A stretch of 64,000 bases of DNA from Pseudomonas karstica (GTDB taxonomy: Bacteria; Pseudomonadota; Gammaproteobacteria; Pseudomonadales; Pseudomonadaceae): positions 44,644-108,643 of the forward strand of contig NZ_WLYI01000023.1 in NCBI RefSeq assembly GCF_009707515.1, given 5' to 3'. The translations under genes were made by a program, and so were the position numbers. Within the stretch, counting starts at the first letter, position 1. The number at the start of each line of letters is the position of its first letter. The notes under the pieces were generated by a model. It searched no databases and was not told the DNA's origin. It saw only the letters and a program-made list of their open reading frames with translations. Below, piece after piece: positions 16,980-25,651 of this stretch.

Positions 16980-17381
16980 ATGGCTGGTGAAACCGCTCTG
17001 GCAACGCTGCTGCGCAGCATGAGCCCGCACCTCAACGCTGGCGAATATGTGTTTTGCACCCTGCCCGACTACCGCATCCCGGACGGTTGCGAGGTGATCG
17101 GCAGTTTTCGTGAACAAGAAGGCCTGACGCTGATTGTCGAGCGTCAACAGGCTGAACAGGCCGGGCTTACCTACGACTACATCGCCGCCTGGATCACCTT
17201 GAACGTGCATTCCGCCTTGGAAGGGGTCGGCCTGACAGCGGCCTTCGCCAATGCCTTGGGCCAGGCGGGGATCAGTTGCAACGTGATTGCCGGTTATTAC
17301 CATGATCACCTGTTTGTCGGCCGGGGCGATGCCGAACGCGCCATGAATGTTCTGCACCAATTGGCAGCCAACGCGGAGTAA
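16980..17381 (+). CDS. ACT domain-containing protein
   Basis: This 133-residue protein contains a ligand-binding ACT fold, with LIVERQQAEQAGL followed by ALEGVGLTAAFANALGQAGI and NVIAGYYHDHLFV, the pattern expected for amino acid sensing. It is the first gene of a two-gene unit with argO, whose ATG lies 5 bases past its stop, and is divergent from argP. A role in sensing or modulating basic amino acid export is inferred. An AAGGA ribosome site lies 7 bases before the ATG. Confidence 0.85.
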   Translation: MAGETALATLLRSMSPHLNAGEYVFCTLPDYRIPDGCEVIGSFREQEGLTLIVERQQAEQAGLTYDYIAAWITLNVHSALEGVGLTAAFANALGQAGISCNVIAGYYHDHLFVGRGDAERAMNVLHQLAANAE

Positions 17382-17386
17382 AGACG

Positions 17387-17989
17387 ATGTGGCAAAGTTA
17401 TGTGAATGGCCTGCTGGTGGCCCTCGGGCTGATTATGGCTATCGGTACCCAAAACGCCTTTGTCCTGGCACAAAGCCTGCGCCGGGAGCATCACCTGCCG
17501 GTGGCGGCACTGTGCGTGGTGTGCGATGCCATCCTGGTCGCCGCCGGGGTGTTTGGCCTGGCAACGGTGCTGGCTCATAGTCCGCTACTGCTGGCCGTTG
17601 CCCGCTGGGGCGGCGCGGCATTCCTGCTGTGGTACGGCGCCCTCGCCCTGCGCCGGGCCTGTTCGCGGCAACACCTGGAGCAAGGACAACACCACAAGGT
17701 TCGCTCGTTGCGCGCGGTGCTGCTCAGTGCCTTGGCGGTGACGCTGCTCAATCCCCATGTGTATCTGGACACGGTGTTGCTGATCGGTTCCCTGGGCGCC
17801 CAGCAAACCGAACCCGGCGCTTACGTCGCAGGTGCCGCCAGCGCTTCACTGTTATGGTTTTCCGCCCTGGCCCTCGGCGCCGCCTGGCTCGCACCATGGT
17901 TGGCACGCCCGGCGACCTGGCGGGTGCTGGATCTGTTGGTGGCGGTAATGATGTTCAGCGTGGCCTATCAATTGGTAAGCGCAGGTTGA
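17387..17989 (+). CDS. argO: LysE/ArgO family amino acid exporter
   Basis: A 200-residue inner membrane exporter with about six helices and the family N terminus MAIGTQNAFVLAQSL. A second conserved segment, LLNPHVYLDTVLLIGSLG, lies in the middle. Members export arginine and lysine and protect against canavanine. The gene is 5 bases after the ACT-domain gene and next to argP, the expected activator. Confidence 0.92.
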   Translation: MWQSYVNGLLVALGLIMAIGTQNAFVLAQSLRREHHLPVAALCVVCDAILVAAGVFGLATVLAHSPLLLAVARWGGAAFLLWYGALALRRACSRQHLEQGQHHKVRSLRAVLLSALAVTLLNPHVYLDTVLLIGSLGAQQTEPGAYVAGAASASLLWFSALALGAAWLAPWLARPATWRVLDLLVAVMMFSVAYQLVSAG

Positions 17990-18165
17990 ATATTCCAAAA
18001 GGCTCTGGAACCTCTATTCCACACAGTTGTTGCGTGGTTTTGCCGCAGCCTTAGATGCTATGATCCGGACCCTGCGCCGCAAAGAGTACAAACTCCCCGG
18101 CGCTTGTCTGGCCGCCCGTGATCGGCCTTGCGCTCACCGCAACTGACCTGATTAGGAGAATCATC

Positions 18166-18762
18166 ATGGCTTTCGAATTGCCGCCGCTGCCTTATGCACA
18201 CGATGCCCTGCAGCCGCACATTTCCAAGGAAACCTTGGAATACCACCACGACAAGCACCACAACACCTATGTCGTGAACCTGAACAACCTGGTGCCAGGC
18301 ACCGAGTTCGAAGGCAAGACCCTGGAAGAAATCGTCAAGTCTTCCTCCGGCGGTATCTTCAACAACGCCGCTCAGGTCTGGAACCACACGTTCTACTGGA
18401 ACTGCCTGGCGCCAAACGCCGGTGGTCAACCTACTGGCGCACTTGGCGATGCCATCAACGCAGCGTTCGGTTCGTTCGACAAGTTCAAGGAAGAGTTCAC
18501 CAAGACTTCCGTCGGCACCTTCGGTTCCGGTTGGGGCTGGCTGGTGAAAAAAGCTGACGGTTCCCTGGCCCTGGCCAGCACCATCGGCGCCGGCAACCCG
18601 CTGACCAGCGGCGACACCCCGCTGCTGACCTGCGACGTATGGGAACACGCCTACTACATCGACTACCGCAACGTGCGTCCCAAGTATGTGGAAGCGTTCT
18701 GGAACCTGGTCAACTGGAAGTTCGTTGCCGAGCAGTTCGAAGGCAAGACCTTCACCGCTTAA
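18166..18762 (+). CDS. sodB: Iron superoxide dismutase
   Basis: SodB converts superoxide to hydrogen peroxide and oxygen in the cytoplasm. The 198-residue protein has the metal ligands H27 (YHHDKHHNTY), H74 (VWNHTFYW), D157 and H161 (CDVWEHAYYIDY); GGIFNNAAQ supports the Fe form over Mn. The ATG at 18166 has AGGAGA 8 bases upstream; an upstream in-frame ATG adds 16 unlikely residues. A strong terminator follows. The order argP-ACT-argO-sodB-bifA matches what I recall of P. aeruginosa. Confidence 0.97.
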   Translation: MAFELPPLPYAHDALQPHISKETLEYHHDKHHNTYVVNLNNLVPGTEFEGKTLEEIVKSSSGGIFNNAAQVWNHTFYWNCLAPNAGGQPTGALGDAINAAFGSFDKFKEEFTKTSVGTFGSGWGWLVKKADGSLALASTIGAGNPLTSGDTPLLTCDVWEHAYYIDYRNVRPKYVEAFWNLVNWKFVAEQFEGKTFTA

Positions 18763-18782
18763 GCCACACTTGCAGTAGAAAG

Positions 18783-18807
18783 AGCCCGGCAATTGCCGGG
18801 CTTTTTT
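18783..18807 (+). terminator. Rho-independent terminator of sodB
   Basis: AGCCCGGC/GCCGGGCT forms an 8-bp perfect stem with an AATT loop and six T, 21 bases past the sodB stop. Confidence 0.9.
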
Positions 18808-18920
18808 GTGGAAGAACAAAAACTGGAAAAACAGGTCTGCAATAGCGGAACTCAACGATGGGAATATGCCACCCACGGACAGGGAGGAATCCTCCTCTCG
18901 CTAATGTCGGAGATTTTACT

Positions 18921-19091
18921 ATGGATCCAGTTTCAATAGCGGCAATGGCTGCCCCGATCGTGATGCCAATCATCCAGCAAGGCGCACAGATGGCGATGGA
19001 CATGGCTGGCAGTGCTCTGAAATCGGTCATGGATCAAGCCAAGCCGGGTGCAGATCAGCAGTCACAATCACCGGCTCAAATAACATTTTAA
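18921..19091 (+). CDS. Small hydrophobic/amphipathic peptide, unknown
   Basis: A 56-residue ORF with a GGAG ribosome site 8 bases before its ATG. The N-terminal half is rich in Ala, Met and Ile (PVSIAAMAAPIVMPIIQQG), then a helical Met/Ala stretch, and then a polar tail rich in Gln and Ser. It has no cysteine and no typical signal peptide. It stands alone between the sodB terminator and bifA. It could be a small secreted, membrane-active or type III-type peptide, but nothing in its surroundings shows this; the family is not recognised. Confidence 0.5.
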   Translation: MDPVSIAAMAAPIVMPIIQQGAQMAMDMAGSALKSVMDQAKPGADQQSQSPAQITF

Positions 19092-19365
19092 GAACACCCG
19101 GCGCCCTGCTGTTCTACCCAGCGTCAAAAAGCATTCGCCCCAGCACACGCTAAGGCGCGCGAAAGGACGGCGGATACAATCCGCCTCCTACCCGAAAAAA
19201 CGTCCGGTAACACAACACCTCCTGACCCCTCTGGGGCTAACATCCATACAGCACCTCCCCGCAGCCCGAAGCACTGGCAGCCATAATGCCCCTTTGACTG
19301 CCATTAAAGGATTGCCAATACTCATGGCATCTTGAGGCTACCCGCATGGAACAAGGAATGACGCG

Positions 19366-21414
19366 TTGAAGCTGGAATTCAAAAACAGCTTGTCGGTGAA
19401 GTTGCTTCGGGTTGTGTTGCTGTCGGCATTGATAGTGGGCGTGGTGCTGAGCGCGGCGCAGATCGTTTTCGACGCCTACAAAACACGCCAGACCGTGGCC
19501 AGCGATGCCCAACGCATCCTCGATATGTTTCGCGACCCATCCACCCAGGCCGTCTACAGCCTGGACCGCGAGATGGGCATGCAGGTCATCGAAGGCTTGT
19601 TCCAGGATGAGGCCCTGCGCATGGCGTCCATCGGCCATCCCAATGAGGCCATGCTCGCCGAAAAAAGCCGCGACCTGCAGCAATCTTCCAGCCGCTGGCT
19701 CACCGACCTGATCCTTGGCCAGGAACGTACCTTCACCACACCGCTGGTGGGCCGTGGGGCCTATAGCGAGTATTACGGCGACCTGAGTATCACCCTCGAT
19801 ACCGCCACCTATGGCAAAGGCTTTATTGTCAGTTCGGTGATCATTTTCATCTCCGGGGTGCTGCGTGCCCTGGCCATGGGCCTGGTGCTGTACCTGGTGT
19901 ACCACTGGCTGCTGACCAGGCCACTGTCACGGATTATCGGGCACTTGAGCTCGATCAATCCCGACCGTCCCAGCGAGCACAAAATCCCGCAGCTCAAGGG
20001 CCATGAAAAGGACGAACTTGGGCTGTGGATCAACACCGCCAACCAATTGCTCGAGTCCATCGAGCGCAACACCCACTTACGCCATGTGGCGGAAAGCAGT
20101 TTGCTGCGCATGGCCCATTACGACTTTCTCACCAGCTTGCCGAACCGCCAGAGGTTGCAGGAGCAACTGGACCAGATCCTGATCGACGCCGGCCGCCAGC
20201 AACGCCGGGTAGCAGTGCTGTGCGTCGGCCTGGATGACTTCAAAAGCATCAACGAGCAGTTCACCTACCAGGTCGGTGACCAATTGCTGCTGGCCCTGGC
20301 CGATCGCTTGCGCGCCCACAGCGACCGTCTCGGCGCCTTGGCCCGCCTGGGGGGTGACCAATTTGTGCTGGTGCAAGCCGATATCGAACAACCTTATGAG
20401 GCCGCCGAACTGGCCCAAAGTATCCTCGATGACCTGGAAGCCGAGTTCGCCCTCGACCATGAACAAATTCGCCTGCGCGCCACCATCGGAATCACCTTGT
20501 TCCCGGAAGACGGCGACAGCACCGAAAAGCTGCTGCAAAAAGCCGAACAGACCATGACGCTGGCCAAGAGCCGTTCACCCAACCGCTATCAGTTCTATAT
20601 CGCCAGCATCGACAGCGAAATGCGTCGGCGTCGTGAGCTGGAAAAAGATTTGCGCGATGCCTTGGGCCGCGGACAGTTTCATCTGCTTTACCAGCCACAA
20701 ATCAGCTATCGCGACAATCGCGTGGTGGGCGTGGAAGCCCTGCTGCGCTGGCAACACCCTGACCACGGCCTGATCCCGCCCGAGTTGTTCATTCCGCTGG
20801 CGGAACAGAACCGCACCATTATTCCCATCGGTGAATGGGTCCTCGACCAAGCCTGCCGACAATTGCGTGAGTGGCATGACGCAGGTTTTACCGAACTGCG
20901 CATGGCGGTGAATCTGTCCACGGTACAGTTGCACCACGCCGAGTTGCCACGGGTGGTCAATAACCTGCTGCAAATCTATCGCCTGCCGCCTCGCAGCCTG
21001 GAGCTGGAAGTCACCGAAACCGGCCTGATGGAAGACATCAGCACCGCCGCCCAGCACCTGCTGAGCCTGCGCCGCTCCGGGGCATTAATCGCCATTGACG
21101 ACTTCGGCACCGGCTACTCCTCCCTCAGTTACCTGAAAAGCTTGCCGCTGGACAAGATCAAGATCGACAAAAGCTTCGTCCAGGACCTGCTGAATGACGA
21201 CGACGATGCCACCATCGTGCGCGCGATCATCCAACTGGGTAAAAGCCTGGGCATGGAAGTCATTGCCGAAGGGGTAGAAACCGCCGAGCAGGAGGCTTAT
21301 ATCATCGGCGAAGGCTGCCATGAAGGTCAGGGCTATTACTACAGCAAACCCCTGCCGGCCAGGGAGCTGATGGCCTATTTGAAGCAGGCCCGAGGTAATA
21401 ACGCCGTGATTTAG
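19366..21414 (+). CDS. bifA: BifA, c-di-GMP phosphodiesterase with degenerate GGDEF
   Basis: BifA hydrolyses c-di-GMP and so favours swarming over biofilm. The 682-residue inner membrane protein has helices at about 14-34 and 148-180 around a periplasmic loop, a HAMP-like linker, a GGDEF domain (about 245-415) whose signature reads GGDQF, and an intact EAL domain (about 425-675) with GVEALLRW, DDFGTGYSS and EGVET. GGDQF is the hallmark of BifA, whose GGDEF domain does not make c-di-GMP. The start is a TTG with AAGGA 8 bases upstream; no ATG fits. It lies downstream of sodB. Confidence 0.93.
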   Translation: MKLEFKNSLSVKLLRVVLLSALIVGVVLSAAQIVFDAYKTRQTVASDAQRILDMFRDPSTQAVYSLDREMGMQVIEGLFQDEALRMASIGHPNEAMLAEKSRDLQQSSSRWLTDLILGQERTFTTPLVGRGAYSEYYGDLSITLDTATYGKGFIVSSVIIFISGVLRALAMGLVLYLVYHWLLTRPLSRIIGHLSSINPDRPSEHKIPQLKGHEKDELGLWINTANQLLESIERNTHLRHVAESSLLRMAHYDFLTSLPNRQRLQEQLDQILIDAGRQQRRVAVLCVGLDDFKSINEQFTYQVGDQLLLALADRLRAHSDRLGALARLGGDQFVLVQADIEQPYEAAELAQSILDDLEAEFALDHEQIRLRATIGITLFPEDGDSTEKLLQKAEQTMTLAKSRSPNRYQFYIASIDSEMRRRRELEKDLRDALGRGQFHLLYQPQISYRDNRVVGVEALLRWQHPDHGLIPPELFIPLAEQNRTIIPIGEWVLDQACRQLREWHDAGFTELRMAVNLSTVQLHHAELPRVVNNLLQIYRLPPRSLELEVTETGLMEDISTAAQHLLSLRRSGALIAIDDFGTGYSSLSYLKSLPLDKIKIDKSFVQDLLNDDDDATIVRAIIQLGKSLGMEVIAEGVETAEQEAYIIGEGCHEGQGYYYSKPLPARELMAYLKQARGNNAVI

Positions 21415-21568
21415 TAAGCCCGTGATGGCCACCCCAGAGCCCCTGATGCCCCCATCACAAACTTTTACCGCGACAACCCTTTACACAAAATGCAAATCTT
21501 TCGCATTATGTCGCAGTTTCGCGCGCCCCCGGCCGTGACCAATCACCAACCGAAGCAGGATGTTCGCC

Positions 21569-22903
21569 ATGATTCGTATGCCTCTGGCTACCGCCAGTTT
21601 GCTGGCCATTGCCATTTCTCTCGCTGGTTGCGGTGAGGGCAAAGACAAGGCCGCCGCTCCTCAACCAGCCACCAGCACTACCACATCTGCTGCTGCCACA
21701 CCTGCCGGGCAGGTCGACGAGGCCGCGGCCAAGGCAGTGGTCGCGCATTACGCAGACATGGTCTTGGCGGTCTACAGCGATGCAGAGTCCACGGCGAAAA
21801 CCCTGCAAACCGCCATCGACACCTTTCTTGCCAACCCGAATGACGAAACCCTGAAAGCGGCCCGCACCGCCTGGGTCGCCGCACGCGTACCCTACCTGCA
21901 AAGTGAAGTGTTCCGCTTTGGCAACACCATCATCGACGACTGGGAAGGTCAACTGAACGCCTGGCCGCTGGACGAAGGCCTGATCGACTATGTCGACAAC
22001 ACCTACGCACACGCCCTTGGCAACCCAGGCGCCACCGCCAACATCATCGCCAACAACGAGATCCAGGTCGGCGAAGACAAGGTCGACGTCAAGGACATCA
22101 CCCCGGAGAAGCTCGCCAGCCTCAATGAGTTGGGCGGCTCTGAAGCCAACGTCGCCACCGGCTATCACGCCATCGAATTCCTGCTCTGGGGCCAGGACCT
22201 GAACGGTACCGGCCCTGGCGCCGGCAACCGCCCGGCGTCGGACTACCTGCAAGGTGACGGCGCCACTGGCGGTCACAACGAACGTCGCCGCACCTACCTT
22301 CGCGCCGTGACCCAACTGTTGGTCAGTGACCTGGAAGAAATGGTCGGCAACTGGAAACCCAGCGTCGAAGACAATTATCGCGCCACCCTGGAAGCGGAGC
22401 CTGCGACCGACGGTTTGCGCAAAATGCTGTTCGGCATGGGCAGCCTGTCCCTGGGCGAACTGGCGGGTGAGCGCATGAAAGTGTCCCTGGAAGCCAACTC
22501 GCCAGAAGACGAGCAAGATTGCTTCAGCGACAACACCCACAACTCGCACTTCTACGATGCCAAGGGCATCCGCAACGTCTACCTGGGTGAATACACCCGT
22601 GTCGACGGCACCAAAATGACCGGTGCCAGCCTGTCGTCCCTGGTGGCCAAGGCCGACCCGTCCGCCGACGAAACCCTCAAGGCTGACCTGGCGAATACCG
22701 AAGCGAAGATCCAGGTCATGGTCGACCACGCCAACAAGGGTGAACACTACGACCAACTGATCGCCGCCGGCAACGAGGCGGGTAACCAGATCGTACGTGA
22801 CGCCATTGCTTCGCTGGTCAAGCAGACCGGCGCCATCGAGCAAGCTGCCGGTAAGCTGGGCATCAGCGAGCTGAACCCGGACAGTGCCGATCACGCGTTC
22901 TGA
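21569..22903 (+). CDS. Imelysin family lipoprotein (IcmP-like)
   Basis: The 444-residue product starts with a lipoprotein signal (LAGC near residue 18), then an Ala/Thr-rich linker and two imelysin repeats. The GxHxxE motif appears as GYHAIEFLLWG near 200. P. aeruginosa IcmP, an insulin-cleaving outer membrane protein located near bifA as I recall, is the best-known relative. Most imelysins are now linked to iron uptake, so a role in iron acquisition is as likely as proteolysis. The ATG at 21569, with AGGA 8 bases upstream, is preferred to the in-frame ATG 9 bases earlier. A terminator follows. Confidence 0.85.
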   Translation: MIRMPLATASLLAIAISLAGCGEGKDKAAAPQPATSTTTSAAATPAGQVDEAAAKAVVAHYADMVLAVYSDAESTAKTLQTAIDTFLANPNDETLKAARTAWVAARVPYLQSEVFRFGNTIIDDWEGQLNAWPLDEGLIDYVDNTYAHALGNPGATANIIANNEIQVGEDKVDVKDITPEKLASLNELGGSEANVATGYHAIEFLLWGQDLNGTGPGAGNRPASDYLQGDGATGGHNERRRTYLRAVTQLLVSDLEEMVGNWKPSVEDNYRATLEAEPATDGLRKMLFGMGSLSLGELAGERMKVSLEANSPEDEQDCFSDNTHNSHFYDAKGIRNVYLGEYTRVDGTKMTGASLSSLVAKADPSADETLKADLANTEAKIQVMVDHANKGEHYDQLIAAGNEAGNQIVRDAIASLVKQTGAIEQAAGKLGISELNPDSADHAF

Positions 22904-22928
22904 ATGTCACTGTTTGGTTGAATGAAAG

Positions 22929-22953
22929 AGGCGGCCTGCGGGTCGCCTTTTTT
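22929..22953 (+). terminator. Rho-independent terminator of the imelysin gene
   Basis: AGGCGGCC and GGTCGCCT pair with one mismatch around a TGC loop, followed by six T. Confidence 0.75.
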
Positions 22954-22972
22954 GTACCTGTCATCCCCCTGG

Positions 22973-23000
22973 TTTACATGCCCTGAACCGTAGGTAGAAT
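22973..23000 (+). promoter_or_regulatory. Candidate sigma-70 promoter of trkH
   Basis: TTTACA and TAGAAT are spaced by 16 bases and end 30 bases before the trkH ATG. Confidence 0.5.
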
Positions 23001-23030
23001 GGCGCCTTTCCCTGTCACCGAGCAGACCTC

Positions 23031-24485
23031 ATGGCGTTGCCGACCTTACGGATTATCGGTTTCATTATCGGCATCTTCCTGATCACTCTCGCAATTGCCA
23101 TGGTCGTACCGATGGCGACTCTGGTGATTTTCGAACGTACCAGCGACCTACCGTCGTTCCTCTGGGCCAGCATGATCACCTTTATTGCCGGCTTGGCACT
23201 GGTGATCCCCGGCCGCCCGACGCACGTGCACCTGCGCCCCCGGGACATGTACCTGCTGACGGTCTCCAGTTGGGTGGTGGTGTGCATCTTCGCCGCGCTG
23301 CCGTTCCTGTTGACCCAGCACATCAGTTACACCGACTCCTTCTTCGAGAGCATGTCCGGCATCACCGCCACCGGTTCCACGGTGCTCAGTGGCCTGGACA
23401 CCATGTCCCCCGGTATCTTGATGTGGCGCTCGCTGCTGCACTGGCTAGGCGGCATCGGCTTTATCGGCATGGCGGTGGCGATCCTGCCGCTGCTGCGCAT
23501 TGGTGGCATGCGCCTGTTTCAGACCGAGTCCTCAGACCGCTCGGAAAAGGTCATGCCCCGCTCACATATGGTGGCGCGCCTGATTGTGGCAGCCTATGTC
23601 GGCATCACCATCCTCGGCAGCCTCGCATTCTGGTGGGCAGGCATGAGCCTGTTCGATGCCATCAATCATACTATGTCGGCGATTTCCACCGGCGGCTTCT
23701 CCACCTCCGACGAGTCCCTGGCCCACTGGAAGCAGCCTGCGGTGCATTGGGTTGCGGTAGTAGTGATGATCATGGGCAGCCTGCCCTTTACCCTGTACGT
23801 GGCCACCTTGCGCGGTAATCGCCGGGCGCTGATCAAGGATCAACAGGTACAAGGCCTGCTCGGTTTGCTGTTAGTGACTTGGCTGGTACTGGGCACATGG
23901 TACTGGTGGACGACCAACCTGCACTGGACGGAAGCCCTGCGCCATGTGGCATTGAACGTCACGTCGGTGGTGACTACCACCGGTTTTGCCCTCGGGGACT
24001 ATAGCTTGTGGGGCAATTTCTCACTGATGCTGTTCTTCTACCTGGGCTTTATCGGCGGCTGCTCAGGTTCCACGTCGGGAGGGATCAAGATCTTCCGCTT
24101 CCAGGTGGCCTACATCCTGCTCAAGGCCAACTTGAACCAGTTGATTCACCCTCGTGCGGTAATCAAGCAAAAGTACAACGGCCATCGCCTGGATGAAGAA
24201 ATCGTTCGTTCGATCCTGACCTTTTCGTTTTTCTTCGCCATCACCATTTGCATGATTGCCTTGGCCCTGTCACTGCTGGGCCTGGACTGGATGACCGCAC
24301 TGACCGGCGCCGCCAGCACGGTATCCGGTGTCGGCCCGGGCCTGGGGGAAACCATCGGCCCGGCCGGCAACTTCGCCACCCTGCCGGACGCCGCCAAATG
24401 GATCCTGTCCCTGGGGATGCTCCTGGGCCGCCTGGAGATCATTACGGTGTTCGTGCTGTGTATTCCGGCGTTCTGGCGTCACTGA
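23031..24485 (+). CDS. trkH: TrkH potassium uptake channel subunit
   Basis: TrkH imports K+ through the inner membrane together with the cytoplasmic NAD-binding TrkA, which is not in this window. The 484-residue protein has the four repeated helix-loop-helix units with filter-like loops: ITATGSTVL near 113, SAISTGGFS near 222, SVVTTTGFA near 314 and STVSGVGPG near 430. Length and loops fit TrkH/TrkG rather than KtrB. It is monocistronic by spacing. Confidence 0.93.
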   Translation: MALPTLRIIGFIIGIFLITLAIAMVVPMATLVIFERTSDLPSFLWASMITFIAGLALVIPGRPTHVHLRPRDMYLLTVSSWVVVCIFAALPFLLTQHISYTDSFFESMSGITATGSTVLSGLDTMSPGILMWRSLLHWLGGIGFIGMAVAILPLLRIGGMRLFQTESSDRSEKVMPRSHMVARLIVAAYVGITILGSLAFWWAGMSLFDAINHTMSAISTGGFSTSDESLAHWKQPAVHWVAVVVMIMGSLPFTLYVATLRGNRRALIKDQQVQGLLGLLLVTWLVLGTWYWWTTNLHWTEALRHVALNVTSVVTTTGFALGDYSLWGNFSLMLFFYLGFIGGCSGSTSGGIKIFRFQVAYILLKANLNQLIHPRAVIKQKYNGHRLDEEIVRSILTFSFFFAITICMIALALSLLGLDWMTALTGAASTVSGVGPGLGETIGPAGNFATLPDAAKWILSLGMLLGRLEIITVFVLCIPAFWRH

Positions 24486-24685
24486 TCGGCGCCTCCTGCA
24501 ACCACGCCCGGTACTCGCCAAGCGTGGCATAGAACCACGCACTCTTGAAAAGACCGCCAGGAATCTTAAAAGATACTAAAGTGGCATCTATTGTCACTGG
24601 CTGTTAGCGCTGATGACTCTAGACTCAAATAAGCTCCCCGCCAGGGCATTTGCTTGGCTGAGCAATAGACAGAGGGCCGGCCATC

Positions 24686-24997
24686 GTGGAAAACATCAAA
24701 AAATTCAATACCTTTGTGGACTTTTATCCCTATTACTTGAGCGAACACGGCAACAGTACCTGTCGCCGCCTGCATTTCATCGGTACCAGCCTGGTGATTT
24801 TCATTCTGGCCTTTGCCGTCGGCAAAGGCGCCTGGTGGCTGCTGCTGACATTGCCGGTGGCGGGCTACAGCTTTGCCTGGATCGGCCACTTCTTCTTTGA
24901 AAAAAATCGTCCGGCCACCTTCCAGCACCCGTTTTACAGCCTGTTGGGAGACTTTGTGATGTACCGCGACATGATCCTCGGCAAGGTGCCGTTTTAA
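24686..24997 (+). CDS. DUF962/Mpo1-like membrane protein
   Basis: A 103-residue protein with a GTG start. It has two to three hydrophobic helices and the conserved polar motifs YYLSEHGN and RRLHFIGT at the front and GHFFFEKNRPATFQHP near residue 67. In the yeast member Mpo1 the histidines bind iron for fatty-acid alpha-oxidation; whether bacterial members do the same is unknown. It lies 200 bases after trkH on the same strand. Confidence 0.85.
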   Translation: MENIKKFNTFVDFYPYYLSEHGNSTCRRLHFIGTSLVIFILAFAVGKGAWWLLLTLPVAGYSFAWIGHFFFEKNRPATFQHPFYSLLGDFVMYRDMILGKVPF

Positions 24998-25167
24998 GCG
25001 CCCTACCCCGGTGTGACCTCTTGTCACTTGCGTATGTCGGGTGAAGCTTCGCTCATCCGACGATATAAAAGTCTTTTTGTCATTTACAGTGCTGTATCCT
25101 GCCAAGGCTTTTTGAAAGCGCGGAATCACCTGCGATTGAAAAACAGATCTTGCGAGGAGCGACGACG

Positions 25168-25296
25168 ATGCACGAAATACCTAATCTCCCCTTCCCAAGC
25201 CTGCACGAAACTGAGCAGCCAACCCCGCAACAGGCCAACAGCAAACAAGCTGAGCCCGCAGAAGCAAAACCGGTCGACAGCGAAAGCCAGGACTGA
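25168..25296 (+). CDS. Small polar protein, conserved-type hypothetical
   Basis: A 42-residue ORF starting with MHEIPNLPFPSLHE and running into a Gln/Pro/Ala/Glu-rich tail, acidic overall. GAGGAG lies 9 bases before the ATG, a better ribosome site than most in the window. It is 74 bases before another short ORF on the same strand, and the two may be co-transcribed. The family is not recognised. Confidence 0.55.
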   Translation: MHEIPNLPFPSLHETEQPTPQQANSKQAEPAEAKPVDSESQD

Positions 25297-25370
25297 GCGC
25301 CGTACCCAGACCGTGTGGAAAGCGTGACATTGCGCGCTTTCCACACCGCCTGAATCACCGAGAATACCCC

Positions 25371-25559
25371 ATGCCCCACAACGCCAACGACGCGCCTGAC
25401 AGCGTCTTGCTCGACGCCGCCTTGCAGATGGTCGACATCTGGAACCGTCTTGCACCCGAAAAACAAGCCTTGCTGCTCAAGCGCTTCGGCACCCAGGAAA
25501 ACGCCCTCGCCGCCTTGGTGACCACACAATTACTGAACCCTGTCACTGCCAACACTTGA
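25371..25559 (+). CDS. Small hypothetical protein (62 aa)
   Basis: A predicted helical protein with LLDAALQMVDIWNRLAPE and LLKRFGTQENALAALV. It has no signal peptide and no cysteine. It follows the 42-residue ORF and precedes the MFS gene on the same strand by 92 bases. The codon use is normal for the region, which favours a real gene; function is unknown. Confidence 0.6.
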   Translation: MPHNANDAPDSVLLDAALQMVDIWNRLAPEKQALLLKRFGTQENALAALVTTQLLNPVTANT

Positions 25560-25651
25560 TCCAGGGTTTTGTGATTTGCCCACCTGCCCAGTCAAAACCA
25601 CCGGTATCATAAGCAGCCTATCTTTTCCTGCTGCGACAGTGGACCTTTCCC

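Noticed and set aside
19169..19187. Small hairpin GGCGGATACAATCCGCC before bifA
   Set aside because: Short stem without T tract and no link to a gene start; not called as a feature.
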